The notes beneath the pieces are model-generated. The model did not search any database. It saw nothing but the letters and a program-made list of their open reading frames with translations, and had not been told where the DNA came from. Of a stretch of DNA of 64,000 bases, positions 17,618 to 25,221 are shown in pieces. The stretch lies in contig JAXLYE010000010.1 of assembly GCA_046351595.1 (NCBI GenBank), positions 62,001 to 126,000 of the forward strand. Reading direction: 5' to 3'. Every line of letters starts with the position of its first letter. Position 1 is the stretch's first letter. This stretch comes from JAXLYE01 sp046351595 (lineage in GTDB: Bacteria; Myxococcota_A; Polyangia; Palsa-1104; JAEUJZ01). The position numbers and the translations under genes are program-made.

Positions 17618-18889
17618 GTGCGGCTCCCTCGATGCGGGCGCGTCACGAGCAAGGCTCGCGCCCTTTTGCCCGAGGACGTATGCTCCGCGCCCTTGGCAAC
17701 GACCCCGATTACGCCCGCGCCTACGACCGAGCCCGAGCCCGCGCCCGCATCCCGTCAAGTCTGCTCGACCTGCCGCCGCCCGCGCGTGGTGTGCTACTGC
17801 GAGCACCTGCTGCAGCTGCCGACGCGCACCCAGGTGGTGTTCCTGCAGCACCCGCGCGAGGCCCGTGTTCCCATCGGCACCGCGCGAATGGCGCACCTCA
17901 TGCTCCCCAGCTCGGAGCTGCACCGCGGCGTGCAGTTCCAGACGCACCCGCGCGTGCAGGAGCTGGCCGCAGATCCCTCGGCAGCGCTGCTGTTTCCGGG
18001 TGAGGGCGCGCTGGATCCGACCGCGCTGGAAGCGGGCTCGGTGCGCACGCTGGTGGTGGTAGACGGGACGTGGGCGCAGGCGCGCAAGGTGCTCAAGCAG
18101 AACCCGATCCTCACCCGGCTGCGGCGCATTGGCCTGGTGCCGGCGCAGCCGGGCAACTACCGCATCCGCCGCGAGCCGACCCCCGACAGCCTGGCCACCA
18201 TCGAGGCGGTGTCCGCGGTGCTGGGGGTGCTGGAGCAGGCGCCCGAGCGCTTCTCTGCCATGCTCTCTGCCTTCACCTTCATGGTCGATCGGCAGATCGC
18301 GCTGGCCGCCGAGCGCACCGGACCTCCCCGTCACCGGCGAGCCCGCGGCGCGCGCGTGGCGGCCAAGGAGGCGGTGGTGCGCGAGCGCCTCGCCCGCGCG
18401 GTCGCGGTCCACGCGGAAGGGAACGGCTACCCGCTCGGCGACCAGCGGCCGGAGCGGCCCGAGCTCCTGCACCTGGTCGCGCGCCGGCTCCGGACCGGCG
18501 AGAGCTTCCAGGCCTTTGTCGCGCCGCGGCGCCCGCTGGCTCCCAACGCCGCGTTCCACATCGAACTGCAGCCGGCGCAGCTGCTTGGTGGCGAGTCGAT
18601 CACGAGCGCGATGCAGCGCTGGACAGACTTCGTGCGCCCTGGAGACGTGCTGTGCGGCTGGGGCTCGTTCGCGCGCGACGCCCTGCTCTCCGAAGGGGCC
18701 GAGGTGAGCGACTGGTGTGATCTGCGCCTGCTCGTGTCGCTGCGGCTGCAGCGGAGCCCGGGCGCGCTGCGCCAGGCGGCGCAGGACCTCGGCGCCGAGC
18801 CCGTGCCGTCCAGCGACGGCGGCCGCGCCCAGCGCACGGTCACCGAGATGGAGCGGCTGATCGCGGTGCTGGCACGGCCCGCGCCCTGA
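17618..18889 (+). CDS. DTW-domain tRNA-uridine aminocarboxypropyltransferase-like protein
   Basis: Encodes 423 residues from GTG 17618; the N-terminal ~45 residues are low-complexity, so a later start is possible. The DTW domain is clear. A zinc-binding segment CSTCRRPRVVCYCEHL is followed by QVVFLQHPREARVPIGTARMAHL and the signature VVVDGTWAQARKVLKQNP. DTW proteins transfer an aminocarboxypropyl group from S-adenosylmethionine to a uridine of tRNA (acp3U). The ~190-residue C-terminal extension is not part of the usual ~220-residue enzyme and is unrecognised. It follows dbpA closely, so the two may form an RNA-maturation operon. Confidence 0.85.
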   Translation: MRLPRCGRVTSKARALLPEDVCSAPLATTPITPAPTTEPEPAPASRQVCSTCRRPRVVCYCEHLLQLPTRTQVVFLQHPREARVPIGTARMAHLMLPSSELHRGVQFQTHPRVQELAADPSAALLFPGEGALDPTALEAGSVRTLVVVDGTWAQARKVLKQNPILTRLRRIGLVPAQPGNYRIRREPTPDSLATIEAVSAVLGVLEQAPERFSAMLSAFTFMVDRQIALAAERTGPPRHRRARGARVAAKEAVVRERLARAVAVHAEGNGYPLGDQRPERPELLHLVARRLRTGESFQAFVAPRRPLAPNAAFHIELQPAQLLGGESITSAMQRWTDFVRPGDVLCGWGSFARDALLSEGAEVSDWCDLRLLVSLRLQRSPGALRQAAQDLGAEPVPSSDGGRAQRTVTEMERLIAVLARPAP

Positions 18890-19266
18890 AGACGCCGCGG
18901 GCCTCCCGCATGGGTCGTCCGCTCACACCGGCCCGGTTTCCGCAGATTGAGCCTGACCATTGAGCAGACTAGCCTATCTGTCATGAAGCAGCGGCTCAGG
19001 ACGACTGCGCGGGGAGGCGCCTGGAAGGATGCAACCGCGTCGGTGCGCATGCTGCGGCCCGCCGTCGCGCACCTGCGCACCCTGGAGGCAGACGCGCTTG
19101 AGTTCCTCGAGGGACGTGCCATCGATCCGCCTCGCCTGTTCGATCCGAACGCGCGGGTCCCCCACGGCGGCTGCCGCATTCGCAGAGACGGAATCACGAG
19201 CAGGAAGGGCTCCGGAGTACTCGGCGTCGAGTGCTGAGCAAGGTGCTGCTCCTTCGGTGTCAGCCC

Positions 19267-19504
19267 GCGGCGCCTCGTACTCGAAGTCCAGCAGCGCCGT
19301 GAAGCGCTGGTGCGGGTCTTTCACCCACGGCCACAGCAGGCCCTTGCCCAGAAAGCGCACGGGGCCTTGCTGCCAGCTGCGGCTCGAGCCGCCGGGCGCG
19401 GGCTCCTGGCCCCAGACCTCGGTGTACGTGTAGACGCCGCCCGCGAGCCGCTCAAACAGGCCGATCAGGCATGCGGCGCGAGCGGCGCGCTCCCGGTCGC
19501 TCAC
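19267..19504 (-). pseudogene. Fragment of an outer-membrane-barrel toxin gene
   Basis: The minus strand encodes about 65 residues reading GLFERLAGGVYTYTEVWGQE, SWQQGPVRFLGKGLLWPWVK and DPHQRFTALLDFEYEA. These are about 80% identical to part of the barrel domain of the large toxin at 28003-30414 (GLFGRLEGGIYTRTEVWGQE, RWQQGPMRFLTKGLLWPWVK). Similarity stops on both sides; beyond 19267 the frame continues to 18974 as unrelated sequence. The fragment's possible ATG at 19504 overlaps the stop of the upstream frame (ATGA). It marks a duplicated and truncated toxin cassette. Confidence 0.75.
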
Positions 19505-20025
19505 CGCCGCATCTTGCTCGTCGGCAGCCGGTCAAAGCGGCTCACGGGGAGCTGGGTCAGCTTGAACTCGAACGGGATCACCTCGACGAAGCTCCCCATC
19601 TCGTCGAGGTGCGGGTGCGGGAAGATCCGGCTCACGAAGCGGATCTTGTAGTGCGTGGCCAGCGGGACACAGGGCGGCTCGAACGGATCCAGCGGGAAGT
19701 ACTCCTTGTCGCTGCGCCGGCCGCCGAAGGTCCGGCGCGTCCTGGGCTGCCCTTTGGCGTTGTGTCCCGCGAGGACCACCGGGAGCCAGAGATAATCCTT
19801 CCCAAACCACAGGCCCGCCTGATAGCCGAGCGCGTTCTCAGGAGCGTGCTCGCGCACGCGCTGCTCGAAGGCGCGCAGCCAGGCCGCGAACCGGATCGGG
19901 ATGCTCCGCTCGTAGGCATGTCGGTCCCGGTTCCGCTCCTTGCGACCCTCGGCGGCCTCGTCGCTCCGGCAGTCGTCGCCGCAGAAGCGGGCGTCGGCTC
20001 GCTTCTTGGAACCCAGCGGCTGCTG
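19501..20025 (-). pseudogene. 3' part of an unrecognised gene
   Basis: An open frame of about 175 codons without a credible start (a stop at 20026-20028 opens it; GTG 19857 is the first usual start). It encodes RFCGDDCRSDEA, FAAWLRAFEQRVREH, LGYQAGLWFGKDYLWLPVVL, then HYKIRFVSRIFPHPHLDEMG and FKLTQLPVSRF. The composition is that of a real protein, and the Cys pair suggests a small metal or disulfide site. It lies between the barrel fragment and the IS701 element and is probably a 5'-truncated cargo or toxin-associated gene. Function unknown. Confidence 0.5.
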
Positions 20026-20086
20026 TCAGCGCTCGCATAAGCGAACGTTCATGGTCTTCCCCCCGGTTCGTGCAAATCCAGCCTAG

Positions 20087-21539
20087 TAGGACTGCGTCAC
20101 CCATAAGCTGAGTGCGGCGAGACGGACGGCAGCAGGGAGACGGAGGACGGCGGCCACGGGGCGCTAAAGGGCGCCAGCCACGGCCCCATCGCCTCGGCCA
20201 CGAGCCGTCGCACCGTCGGCAGCGAGTGCGCCGTGTGCCGCTGCCTCCGGTGGCGGCTGCGCACCAGGGCGGCGCCGCCGCGCGGCTCTGGGGGGAAAAG
20301 CGCGGTCCCTTTCGGCGACCACGAAGGCGTAGGTGCATAGGACGGCTGTGACGTGATGGGTGAAGCCGGTGTAGCGTCGGCCCTCGTAGTGATCCAGGCC
20401 CAGCTCGTTCTTCATCTCTCGGTAGGCCGCCTCGGTCCGCCAGCGCTCTTTGAGTAGGTACACAAGCTGCTTCTTGGGCGTCCAGGGCGGCAGGCTGCTC
20501 AGGTAGGCGCGGTCCTGGCGCACCGCTCCGTCTCGTCGCTCCAGGATCAGCCACAGGGTCTGCTCCGGCTCGTCTTTGGCCGTGCGCACCGGGACGAAGG
20601 CGAAGCGGGCGCTCAGGCGCTTGCGGCTGCCTTCGCGCCAGGTGTAGCGACGGAAGGTGCGGGCCGACAAGCGGTCCAGAAGCGCCTGCACGGGCAGGGA
20701 TTCCTCTTCATTGTGCACGAGCTGCACGAGCGTGCTCAGATGGATGCCGACGATGTAATCTAAGTCCAGCTCGCGCACGCCGCGACGGAAGTCCGAGCTG
20801 TCGCCGAAGGCCGCATCCGCCAGCACCACGCCCGCGGGCAGGCCATCGCGCAGCGCCTCGCGGATCATCTGCAGCCCCAGCTGCGGCTTGGTCTGGAAGG
20901 TCGCCGAATCCGGAATGCGCGCTCGACGACAGCGCTCGGGGTCCTCCAGCCAGCTTTTGGGCAGATAGAGCCGCATGTCCACCGGCAGGTGCGAGTGCGG
21001 CGTGGCCAAGGTGAGTGAGACGGCGACCTGGCAATTGGCGACCTTGCCCAGCGCGCCGCAGTACTGAGGCTGCACGCCGACCGAGTGCGGCCCCGACTTG
21101 GGGAACGCCGTGTCGTCCAGGATCAGGGCATGCACCGGGCCGTGCTGCGTCATCGGCTCCAGCGCGTACCGAGCGGCCAGGCGGCGCAGGTCGTGATCAG
21201 GCCAGGGCGCATCGCATAGGAAATGCAGAAGGCGCTGGTGCGCCGCGTCGGTGGCGGCGGGGTCCGGGGTGAAAAGCGCGGCGATGGGCTCCACGCTCTT
21301 GCGCGGCAGCTCCGAGAGCAGACCCAGCGTGTAGGTGGCGAAGCTGGCGCGCTGGCGGCAGTCCCACAAAAAGGTGCCGATCCGGGCCAGGTACTGCTCA
21401 AACCGCTGGCGGGCGTCCAGAGAGACACAGGGCGTCATCCCCCCTTTGGATCACGGCTGCGGCGAGGCCGCAACAAAGGCGTCCGAGTCCGTTTCTCGAC
21501 GGTGCATGCCGGACTTGGCGGAGGGGTGACGCAGTACTA
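20087..21539 (-). mobile_element. IS701-family insertion sequence
   Basis: A 1453-base element. The ends are near-perfect inverted repeats: the left reads TAGGACTGCGTCACCC, and the right on the complementary strand reads TAGTACTGCGTCACCC. The left end is preceded by CTAG, a YTAR target as expected for IS701. The right end is followed by CTA, and the matching G is found at 22693 once the IS630 element lying there is removed, giving a CTAG duplication on both sides. It carries one transposase gene, apparently frameshifted near its 3' end. Confidence 0.85.
20097..21438 (-). pseudogene. IS701-family transposase, 3' frameshift
   Basis: A DDE transposase starting at ATG 21438. It contains LILDDTAFPKSGPHSVGVQPQYCG (first Asp), then VVLADAAFGDSSDFR (second Asp) and the E region WRTEAAYREMKNELGLDHYEGR, in the order typical of IS701. 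In the original frame the protein ends in Arg/Ala-rich noise at 20164. In the next frame, after a run of six C (complement of the G run near 20294), the sequence continues RSRHRRQRHTAHSLPTVRRL and then LVAEAMGPWLAPF to TGA 20097-20099, the natural C-terminus. So a one-base slip in the homopolymer has probably broken the gene, unless it is a programmed frameshift or a sequencing error. Confidence 0.8.
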
Positions 21540-21542
21540 CTA

Positions 21543-22690
21543 AGTACACAGCCAAAATTAACGCAACACTGCCCGCCGCAACCAAAAGCGCCGCGACAGC
21601 ACGCCCGCCTTGCGTAGCACCTGCTCCGGCGAGAGCTGAGCGAGGTAGTAAACGACCGCCTGCATCAGCGAGTCCAGCGTCTGATCCTGACGGTTGGCGC
21701 AGACGTGCTGCTTGGCCGCGCGCCACAGGTGATCGGCCGGGTTGAGGTGCGGGCTGCGCGTCGGCAGAAACAACAGCTCGATGCCCAGCTGCGCGGCCAG
21801 CACGCGGGAGGCGGCCGCCTTGTGGCACGAGTTCTCGTCGAGCAGCACGCACAGCGGCTGCTCTCCTGCGCGCTGACGGAGCAGCAGCAGCCACTGTGCG
21901 AAGTCCGCCGCCGTCTGCCGTCGACGGGGCAGCAGCACGCGCTCGGCGGTGCGCAGGTTCAGGCCGCCGAACAGGACCTGCTTCTGGTTGCGGCCGTGCA
22001 GGTCCACGGCGGCCTGCTGCCCGCGCCGCGACCAGCTCTTGCGCAGGGGCGGAAACAGCCGGATGTCCGTCTCATCCTGGGCCCACAGCCCCGTCGCTGG
22101 GTCCAGCTCCGCCAGGCGCGTCTGTAGGGCCCGTTTTTTTTCGATACTCGGGGTCGGGCTGCAGCCGGTGGCGCGGGCGCTTGTAGGCGAAGTCCAGGCC
22201 GTGCAGGTGACGCCGCAGCGTCGAGAGCGAGAGGCGCTGGCCGCTGCGCTGCAGCAGATGCTCCTGCACAAGAGGCAGCGTCCAGTGCGTGCTCAGATGC
22301 CCGGTCTGCGACGGAGGCGCTTGCAGGGCCTGCTCCACCAGCGCCTGCAGCTCCGCGGTCCAGCGGCAGGGGCGCCCTCGGCCGCTGCGGTCGCTCACGT
22401 CCCACGGATCGCGCGAGTCCAGGAAGCGCCGCAGCCAGCGATGCACCGTGACGCGGCTGACCTCCAGCTCCTTTGCGACGTGAGAAACGGGCTTGCCGCG
22501 GTCTATCTGCACAAGGGCGTGCAGGCGACGGTAAAGGCGGGCTTCGGCCGCCGTCCGCCAGGCTTGCAGCAGACGCTCCCGCTGCCGCGCCGTCAGAGTC
22601 AGCTTTCCCGTCGCTGCTGCGCTCTTGCTCCGCATGCCTTAGGGCTACCACGGGCTGCGCGGAGTGTAACGTTATTTATGGTGGTGTACT
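21543..22690 (-). mobile_element. IS630-family insertion sequence
   Basis: A 1148-base element flanked by TA on both sides (21541-21542 and 22691-22692), the invariant IS630 target duplication. The ends are imperfect inverted repeats of about 28 bases beginning AGTACAC and containing TAACG. It codes for a two-frame transposase on the minus strand. It sits inside the right-hand target duplication of the IS701 element, so it arrived later. Confidence 0.88.
21558..22635 (-). CDS. IS630-family transposase in two frames joined at an A8 run
   Basis: The first frame (ATG 22635, to 22072) encodes an N-terminal helix-turn-helix region (SHVAKELEVSRVTVHRWLRRF) and YKRPRHRLQPDPEYRKK. The second frame (open from about 22271 to 21558) encodes the catalytic core: DETDIRLFPPLRKSWSRRG (first Asp), VLLDENSCHKA (second Asp) and LPTRSPHLNPADHLWR (third acidic residue Asp). 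The frames overlap at a run of eight A on the coding strand (near 22135) directly after the EYR codons. Many IS630 elements make a fusion transposase by slippage at such a run, so the gene may be intact by programmed frameshifting. Confidence 0.82.
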
Positions 22691-23880
22691 TAGAGAGCCG
22701 CCGGGGCGTGCCTGCTGTAGTAGCGCTCGAACTTCCCCTCGAGGAGCTGCTGAACCTGCGCGGGCCACCAGTGCGCGTGCCCCTTGGGCGTCGGGTAGCC
22801 CGCCTCGGTGAGCGCCTTGGCCAGCTTGGGGTAGCCCGGCCGCTGGAACGCCTCCCCGGGGTGCGCCCGCTCATGCTCCTGCTGCAGCCGCTCAAGCATC
22901 CTCTCGAGGAAGCGCCGCGGGCTGAGCAGCTTCGTCTCCTGGCAGCGGCTGAGCAGCTTCCGCACCGTGATCTCAGTGAACCGCCTGCCCTTGAGCGGCA
23001 CCCAGCCCTGCTCATTGAGGATGGAGGCGATCTGCTTGTGCGTGTGCCCGCGCCCGCGCAGCTCGAGCAGGCGCTGCTTCAGCTCCTCATCGGTGTGCGG
23101 GCGCTCGTTGTGCGGACGCTTGGTGATCCAGCTCAGCCGCAGCTTCAGGTTGTAGATGGTGTTCTTGTTCCAGCGGTCCCCCTGCGGCGGCGCCGTTCCC
23201 GCCGCATTGAGCCGCCTGGCCATCTCGGAGATTCCCACGTCTTCTGCCGCCCATGCCTTGAGCTGTGCGAGCACGGCTTGCTCGCTTTCCTCATCCACGA
23301 GAATCCGCATACGCGGATTGTCAGGCGCCTGGATTGCCTTCTTGCCGTAGGGGATTCTGCCGAAATGGTAGCCACTTTCGCGAATGTGCCGGATCGACTC
23401 ACGGGTCCGCTCCCCGGTCGCCTCGCGCTCCATTTGAGCAAACACAAGCAAGATGCTGATCAGCGCTCTGCCAAGCGCCGAATCGAGCCGGATGGATTCG
23501 CGAATAGCGACCAGCTCTTTCGAGCCGTTCTTAAAGTAACGTTCGTACAGCTCGCAGAAGTGCCGAATCGACCTGGACAACCGATCGAACTTGAGCACCA
23601 CAAGAACATCCGCTCCCCGTTCGAGGCTGGCCAGCGCATCCTGGAGCCCCGGCCGCTGGTCTTTCCCTCCAGAAATCACATCCTTGCAGATCTTCACAAG
23701 GCGCAGACCCTGTAGGGAACAGTATTGCTCTATCGCCGATTGCTGCGCATCCAACGACAGCCCTTCGCTGGCCTGCATGTCCGTCGACACCCGGATGTAG
23801 CCGATTGCTCGACGGGAGTTGACATTACTATTGCTAACGATCGAATCCGTCCGTGCGGACTGCCTGGTAGGCCCCTTCAT
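22690..23880 (-). CDS. Large serine recombinase
   Basis: A site-specific recombinase of 396 residues. The N-terminal resolvase domain begins GYIRVSTDMQASEGLSLDAQ (nucleophile Ser32) and has VLKFDRLSRSIRHF and QMEREATGERTRESIRHI. A 'Recombinase' domain follows (IPYGKK, GISEMARRLNAAG, WNKNTIYNLKLRLSWI) and a C-terminal helical region. The start at ATG 23880 is supported by GGAGG eight bases upstream. Its 5' end lies about 55 bases from the junction with a broken FG-GAP gene; its stop codon uses bases of the IS630 target (before that insertion it would have been TAG within CTAG). A close relative is at 37216-38472. Confidence 0.92.
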   Translation of the reverse strand: MKGPTRQSARTDSIVSNSNVNSRRAIGYIRVSTDMQASEGLSLDAQQSAIEQYCSLQGLRLVKICKDVISGGKDQRPGLQDALASLERGADVLVVLKFDRLSRSIRHFCELYERYFKNGSKELVAIRESIRLDSALGRALISILLVFAQMEREATGERTRESIRHIRESGYHFGRIPYGKKAIQAPDNPRMRILVDEESEQAVLAQLKAWAAEDVGISEMARRLNAAGTAPPQGDRWNKNTIYNLKLRLSWITKRPHNERPHTDEELKQRLLELRGRGHTHKQIASILNEQGWVPLKGRRFTEITVRKLLSRCQETKLLSPRRFLERMLERLQQEHERAHPGEAFQRPGYPKLAKALTEAGYPTPKGHAHWWPAQVQQLLEGKFERYYSRHAPAAL

Positions 23881-23887
23881 GACCTTT

Positions 23888-23941
23888 CCTCCGTAGGGGT
23901 TTGTGTGCCCTTAACGGAGGGGTTTAATTGGCCTAGGCGTC
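23888..23941 (-). other. Recombinase-element end: SD hairpin plus attachment core, site 1
   Basis: Between the recombinase start and the FG-GAP fragment lie a hairpin (CCTCCGT at 23888-23894 pairing with ACGGAGG at 23914-23920 on the given strand) and the core TTAATTGGCCTAGGCGTC (23924-23941). On the coding strand the GGAGG arm nearest the gene is the Shine-Dalgarno sequence, so the hairpin would hide it. The core is shared with 38518-38535 and 54844-54861. The FG-GAP coding side ends at GCGGAC just beyond, so this is a probable attachment half-site. Confidence 0.6.
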
Positions 23942-24384
23942 CGCGACCGCCACCGCATCGCCGGGGCTGGCCGCCAGCGCCGTCGGGGCGCCCAGCCCGC
24001 CGGTCCCGTTCCCGAGCATCACGATCAGACTCGCGCTGAGCTCGTCCTGGGCCGCGACGACATCGAGCTTGCCGTCGGCGTTCAGGTCGGCGAGCGCCAG
24101 CCCCTGCGGCGGCCCGAGGCTGCCGAAGGTGGTGAGGCTGCGGAAGCCGCCCGTGCCGTTGCCGAGCAGGACGCCGATGCGGTCGCCGGACAGGCCCATG
24201 ACCAGATCCGCCTTGCCGTCGCGATCCAGGTCGCCGCTGGCCAGGCTGCCGGGTCCGCTGGGCGTGCCGATCAGGGCCGGGCTCAGATAGCCGCCCGCCC
24301 CGTCGCTGAGCAGCAGGGAGAGCGAGCTGCCCCCGGGGTTGCTCGTCGCGACATCGAGCGTGCCGTCGCGGTTGAAGTCCCCTG
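23933..24384 (-). pseudogene. Internal fragment of an FG-GAP/VCBS-repeat gene
   Basis: About 150 codons of FG-GAP repeats: GDFNRDGTLDVATSN, ASGDLDRDGKADLVMGL, LALADLNADGKLDVVAAQ, and finally AVAVADA followed by a stop. There is no start codon, signal peptide or proper C-terminus. The 5' edge begins exactly at the GGGGAC of a GDFNRDG motif next to recombinase gene B. The 3' edge ends at the GCGGAC of a VADxNxDG motif next to the end of recombinase element A. Both edges therefore sit at the conserved FG-GAP Asp codon. Confidence 0.85.
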
Positions 24385-24405
24385 AAACTTCTTATTACGC
24401 GCGGC

Positions 24406-24960
24406 ATGCGCACACACCAGCACACAAACGGGACCAAGACGGCTATCGGATACGTTCGGGTAAGCACACAGGAGCAGGCCACCGAGGGGGTGAGTCTGGA
24501 CGCACAACGCGATAAGCTACGAGCCTATTGCAAGAGTAATGGCATTAAGCTTATCGACATAAAAGCGGATGAAGGGATATCTGGTAGCACGTTAAACCGT
24601 CCGGGTTTGCAAGCTGCACTACAGATGCTCCGGCGCGGTCGCGCCAACACGCTGATCGTCGCCAAGCTCGACCGGCTCTCTCGCTCGCTGCGCGATGTCT
24701 GCACCCTCGTCGACGAGCTGTTCAGCGACGAGCGGTATCACCTGCTGTCGCTCTGCGGCATGGTCAACACCCACTCGGCGGCGGGGCGCATGGTCCTGAT
24801 GAACCTGGCCAACTACAACCAGTTCGAGAGGGAGATGATCTCCGAGCGGACGCGCGACGCCTTGCAGCACATGAAGGCGCAAGGAGTGCGCCTCGGACCT
24901 GCGCCCTACGGGTACGAGCTGAGCCACGAGGTCGACGGCAAGGGGCGCCGCTTGCTATAA
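24406..24960 (+). pseudogene. Serine recombinase, C-terminally truncated
   Basis: Encodes 184 residues from ATG 24406: a resolvase catalytic domain (GYVRVSTQEQATEGVSLDAQ with Ser20; VAKLDRLSRSLRDV; NQFEREMISERTRDAL) and the start of the recombinase domain (GPAPYGYELSHEV), then TAA. Large serine recombinases need about 200 further residues for DNA binding, so this copy is probably inactive. It differs clearly from the recombinases at 22690 and 37216. Its 5' end is 21 bases from the edge of the FG-GAP fragment, the same geometry as the other two. The GATATC repeat array follows directly. Confidence 0.82.
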
Positions 24961-24973
24961 CCGATCCCCTGGC

Positions 24974-25200
24974 GGCTTGCGGTGAGGTCGCGGCGATATT
25001 GCCGGGCCTCCTGCGGTGAGGTCGCGGCGATATCTCCGGCCGCCGGGCCGCCCGCAGTGAGGTCGCAGCGATAGCGCCTGATCGCCCTGCCCGGTGAGGC
25101 GATATCACCCCGGCGCCCGCAAGCTTGCGGTGATATCACCGGCAATGATGGCGTAATTATCGCGGTGATATCACCGGCCTCCGCGCGATATCACACGGCG
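24974..25200. repeat. Array of GATATC-centred repeats, period ~35 bases
   Basis: Six to seven degenerate units. Units beginning (C)GGTGAG or GGTGAT start at about 24981, 25015, 25056, 25093, 25129 and 25164, spaced 34-41 bases. The left units read GCGGTGAGGTCGCGGCGATAT. The right units contain the perfect 12-base palindrome GGTGATATCACC (25129-25140 and 25164-25175), and the unit at 25093-25109 is the same palindrome with a 5-base insert. The array fills the spacer between the truncated recombinase and MNT-HEPN copy 2. It could be a set of protein-binding sites or iterons. Confidence 0.75.
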
Positions 25201-25221
25201 CCCACCCGTGAACTGCGGCAC

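Noticed and set aside
20026..20086. A tRNA-like end (GGTTCGTGCAAATCC) before the IS701 element
   Set aside because: The resemblance to a T-loop is superficial; no acceptor, D or anticodon stems can be formed around it.
24974..25200. Reading the GATATC repeats as a CRISPR array
   Set aside because: Units differ from each other, are palindromic across their centres, have no unique spacers of constant length, and no cas gene is near.
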